Source: Flavobacteriales bacterium
GTDB lineage: Bacteria; Bacteroidota; Bacteroidia; Flavobacteriales_E; Vicingaceae
Assembly: GCA_002706365.1 (NCBI GenBank)
Contig: PALM01000045.1
Span: forward strand, 1-64,000
Length of the DNA stretch: 64,000 nt
Direction: 5' to 3'
Positions 61,740 through 64,000 of the stretch are shown here, piece after piece; position 1 is the first letter of the stretch; every line of letters begins with the position of its first letter. The notes below the pieces were generated by a model, which saw only the letters and a list, made by a program, of their open reading frames with translations, was not told the DNA's origin and did not search any database. The position numbers and the translations under genes were made by a program.

Positions 61740-62123
61740 TTATTTCTTTCTAGTGTTAAAGAGGTTCTTCTTTTTCCTTCCAGAACTTCTTCCAGACCCT
61801 CCTTTTGCTCTGCTGCCCGAACTCTTAATTCTTCCTCTAGAAACCTTCCTTTTCATATTGAAAGTTCTACCCGGTTTTTTGCCTCTTCTTGCCTTGCCGC
61901 TATGTTTCTTCTTTTTGAAAAGGCGCAGTTTCTTTCGCTTACTCTTTGCCAACTTGGCTTTAGCCCTTCCCTGAAAAGGATTTACCCTACTGAAAATAGT
62001 AGAACTTCTGTACTTTCCAGAAGGTGCTGAAGTTCTCTTCGATCTTGAGGTTGGAGCCTTGTAAGGGCTGCTGCAAGATAGGAGCACTAAAAGAATAGAA
62101 AGTATTGTAAGAATTCTCTTCAA
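61740..62123 (-). CDS. Highly basic small lipoprotein of unknown function
   Basis: Not recognised. With TTG at 62121-62123 as start the product is 127 aa and opens KRILTILSILLVLLSC, a perfect lipoprotein signal resembling the MKRI/MKRL starts of its two downstream neighbours. The in-frame ATG at 62159 adds 12 residues before the signal. The mature part after the Cys is 110 residues long with 42 Lys or Arg and no Asp or Glu, rich also in Ser and Gly. Such charge suggests binding of nucleic acid, teichoic-like or anionic LPS polymers. A lipid anchor on a histone-tail-like sequence is odd. Confidence 0.68.
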   Translation of the reverse strand: MKRILTILSILLVLLSCSSPYKAPTSRSKRTSAPSGKYRSSTIFSRVNPFQGRAKAKLAKSKRKKLRLFKKKKHSGKARRGKKPGRTFNMKRKVSRGRIKSSGSRAKGGSGRSSGRKKKNLFNTRKK

Positions 62124-62180
62124 GCGGTAGGCTTTTTTTTCGAGCTGCAAAGCTACCAAAAGCGTGCCGTAAACTCGCGC

Positions 62181-63005
62181 TTATTCATCTATAACCAAAA
62201 GAGGAATTTCTGTCCTGAACGAAAGCTTATTGGTAATGGATTTATTGAAGATGCGTTCGAACAAACTGTGCTTTCTAGATAGCATCGCAACTAGATCAGG
62301 TTTTTTTTCATTGATATATTCGCTTAAACCATCAATGATATCTTCATTTGAAGTAAAATGAATTGAAGTGGGTATGTCCCCAGCCATTTCTTCCAATAGG
62401 GCTGCTTGCTTGGTTTTCTCTTCGGAGAAGCTTTCATCTTGCTTCCGCACTACATTGACAAACTCAATTGGAGCGCCGGTTATTTTCGCCAATTTGAACA
62501 GTACATTTAACCTCTCAGGGGAATTGACCTTTAGAAGATCGGTTGCCATGGCAATTTTGTTGATCTTCACTTCTTCAGCATTTTCGGGAATAGCAAGTAC
62601 AGGACAATGGGTGGTTTGAATAACCTCTAGGGTATTGCTACCGATGAACATTTCCTTAATACTAGAAGCGCCTTTGGTTCCCATTACGATCATATTGGTG
62701 CTGCAATCATTCGCTACTTTAGGAATAAGAGGGACAAAACTTCCCACTCTAGAATCAATATTGATCTTAAGATCCTTATATCTATCATCGGCAAGAATTC
62801 TCTTCTTGATCTTCTCCAATTCTTCTAAAGAGTCCTTGCGCATTCGATCTTGCATAGACATGATCAAATTAGACTTTGAATAGGGTAGTTTGTAAGAATT
62901 GAACAAAGTTATGTCGGCCTTGAACAAGCGCGCCATTTCCACTGCGTATGGCAAAGCCATTTCAGAATTGAGGGAAAAGTCTGTTGGGTAGAGGATATGC
63001 TTCAT
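62181..63005 (-). CDS. Universal stress protein with two Usp domains
   Basis: 274 aa. Domain 1 (residues 1-140) starts HILYPTDFSLNSEMALPYAVEMARLF and ends with the nucleotide-binding VMGTKGASSIKEMFIGSNTLEVI (G-2x-G-9x-G pattern). Domain 2 (about 145-274) starts INKIAMATDLLKVNSPERLNVL, but its C-terminal loop (AMLSRKHSLFERIFNKSITNKL) lacks that glycine pattern, so only the first half is likely to bind ATP. Tandem Usp proteins of this size are common in Bacteroidota. A monocistronic gene close to a two-component system. Confidence 0.92.
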   Translation of the reverse strand: MKHILYPTDFSLNSEMALPYAVEMARLFKADITLFNSYKLPYSKSNLIMSMQDRMRKDSLEELEKIKKRILADDRYKDLKINIDSRVGSFVPLIPKVANDCSTNMIVMGTKGASSIKEMFIGSNTLEVIQTTHCPVLAIPENAEEVKINKIAMATDLLKVNSPERLNVLFKLAKITGAPIEFVNVVRKQDESFSEEKTKQAALLEEMAGDIPTSIHFTSNEDIIDGLSEYINEKKPDLVAMLSRKHSLFERIFNKSITNKLSFRTEIPLLVIDE

Positions 63006-63053
63006 GCTCAGTAGTCTCTACCAAATATATAAAAACTCAGTCGAAAGCTTCAA

Positions 63054-63746
63054 TCAGTCTACCAATAATTTAAAGCCCTTGCCATGACTGTTAATTATCT
63101 GAATATCAGGGTCTTCCTTGAAAATTTTTCTAAGCTTGGTAACGTATACATCCATACTTCTCGAATTGAAATAGTTGTCGTCTCCCCAAATAAGATTCAA
63201 TGCATCATTCCGATCAACCACTTCTCCCATATACATACAAAGCAATTTCAACAGTTCATTTTCCTTTGAAGTCAACTTCTTGCTCTCCTCGCCTTTTTCA
63301 ATAATTCGTTTGTCGGGGAAGAATTTATAGTCCTTGATATTAAATTCCTTTTTCTGAGAAAGAGCTACTTTCATTTCATCAACCCTTCGCATAATTGCTT
63401 CAATTCTCATCAAAAGCACCTCCATGCTAAATGGCTTAGTGATGTAATCATCCGCACCTGACTTAAAGCCTTCTTTTACATCTTCTTCCATGCTTTTGGC
63501 TGTGAGGAATATGATTGGAGTTTTCGACGACTGCTGTCGGATCTCCTTAGCCAGTGTAAAGCCGTCTTTCTTGGGCATCATTACATCCAAAAGGCAGATG
63601 TCGTACTCATCTTCAGTAAAAGCTTTGAAGCCACTCTCTCCGTCACTTACCCACTTTACTTTCATATCCTTTATACGCAGGTAGTCTGTGAGCATTCTTC
63701 CAAGATTCTCATCATCTTCTACTACCAAAATATTCAACTGTTCCAT
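63054..63746 (-). CDS. OmpR-family response regulator
   Basis: 230 aa. Receiver domain with E10/D11/D12 acidic pocket, phospho-acceptor D54 in DICLLDVMMP and K104 in YITKPFS, then a winged-helix DNA-binding domain (about residues 130-228: KLTSKENELLKLLCMYMGEVV; NSRSMDVYVTKLRKIF; SHGKGFKLLVD). The kinase gene ends four bases upstream on the same strand. The downstream Usp gene, 48 bases away, may be a target or simply a neighbour. Confidence 0.96.
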   Translation of the reverse strand: MEQLNILVVEDDENLGRMLTDYLRIKDMKVKWVSDGESGFKAFTEDEYDICLLDVMMPKKDGFTLAKEIRQQSSKTPIIFLTAKSMEEDVKEGFKSGADDYITKPFSMEVLLMRIEAIMRRVDEMKVALSQKKEFNIKDYKFFPDKRIIEKGEESKKLTSKENELLKLLCMYMGEVVDRNDALNLIWGDDNYFNSRSMDVYVTKLRKIFKEDPDIQIINSHGKGFKLLVD

Positions 63747-63750
63747 TTCT

Positions 63751-64000
63751 TTAAGGTGTTGTTTTTTTGAATCGAAGGCTTATTTCAGTGCCTTCTCCTT
63801 GCTTACTTTTTAGTTCCACTTCTCCATCAAAATGATCCATCATTCTCTTTACATAGCTAAGGCCAAGTCCAAAGCCTTTCACTTCGTGAATGTTGCCTGT
63901 AGAGACGCGGTAAAATTTATCGAAAATTCGTTTTTGATCATCTTTGCTAATACCAATACCACGGTCTTTGATGATTAACTCAAAGCCTTCAGGAGTGTTC
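63751..64000 (-). CDS. Sensor histidine kinase, C-terminal part (continues beyond window)
   Basis: A minus-strand frame without start runs from the right window edge to the TAA at 63753-63751 (complement of TTA). The 82 visible residues are the end of a HATPase domain: IIKDRGIGISKDDQKRIFDKF (G1 box DRGIGI), then KGFGLGLSYVKRMMDHFDG (G2 box GFGLGLS) and EGTEISLRF. It is transcribed before the OmpR-type regulator, its evident partner. The sensor and phospho-acceptor regions lie outside the window. Confidence 0.92.
   Translation of the reverse strand, partial: NTPEGFELIIKDRGIGISKDDQKRIFDKFYRVSTGNIHEVKGFGLGLSYVKRMMDHFDGEVELKSKQGEGTEISLRFKKTTP

Overview
The window is chromosomal DNA of a Bacteroidota bacterium, most likely a marine-type Flavobacteriales relative; the family is not certain. 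Evidence: cbb3 oxidase genes of Bacteroidota type, type IX secretion sorting domains, a PorZ-like protein, DUF4837 and DUF4175 proteins, a fused-type phosphoglucose/phosphomannose isomerase, LysS with the extended C-terminus, and repeated promoter -7 boxes of the form TAnnTTTG, which is the Bacteroidota primary-sigma consensus. Coding density is high and most genes are housekeeping. No insertion sequence, prophage, CRISPR array or rRNA operon was seen.

Layout. 0-6.2 kb: end of the cbb3 oxidase cluster (ccoP, ccoG, ccoH, a TauE/SafE-like membrane protein) in overlapping order, then a PLP decarboxylase and an ALDH7-type aldehyde dehydrogenase. 6.2-8.5 kb: pabA/trpG-like amidotransferase, then one secreted protein gene lying between two repeat-rich spacers, and tRNA-Cys. 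8.5-18.4 kb: folB-gltX, an rRNA methyltransferase, the DUF4175/ATPase/ybeY/mnmG run, with a parS-like site on each side of mnmG. 18.4-27 kb: tRNA-Arg, PorZ-like protein, recO, DUF4837 lipoprotein, MltD-like transglycosylase, gatA, tatA, FAD oxidoreductase. 27-33 kb: a multi-PAS histidine kinase with a LytTR regulator and a YwqK-repeat protein. 33-46.3 kb: rpiB, M28 peptidase, TlpA-like lipoprotein, small housekeeping genes, lysS, two unrecognised exported proteins, gpsA, uvrC.

46.3-54 kb is the most coherent functional unit: a CarH-type B12 photoreceptor repressor, an ECF sigma factor, phytoene desaturase, phytoene synthase, an unusual SDR and a photolyase, all on the + strand. The sigma-factor promoter has a 19-base spacer containing a perfect 12-base palindrome, which is where a MerR-family protein would be expected to bind. 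I infer a light-induced carotenoid and DNA-repair regulon. 54-64 kb: SRPBCC and SDR proteins, a double ABC ATPase, an exonuclease, a YfiR/TPR/SpoIIE-phosphatase operon, a very basic lipoprotein, a double universal stress protein, and an OmpR-type regulator with the end of its kinase.

The least explained structures are two nested palindromic elements directly downstream of tRNA-Cys and tRNA-Arg. Both have the same architecture and the same small conserved core, but the outer arms differ and match the local terminator. Next to them is a family of hairpin repeats (GGATTGGC...GCCCATCC) with the same mismatch in all three copies.
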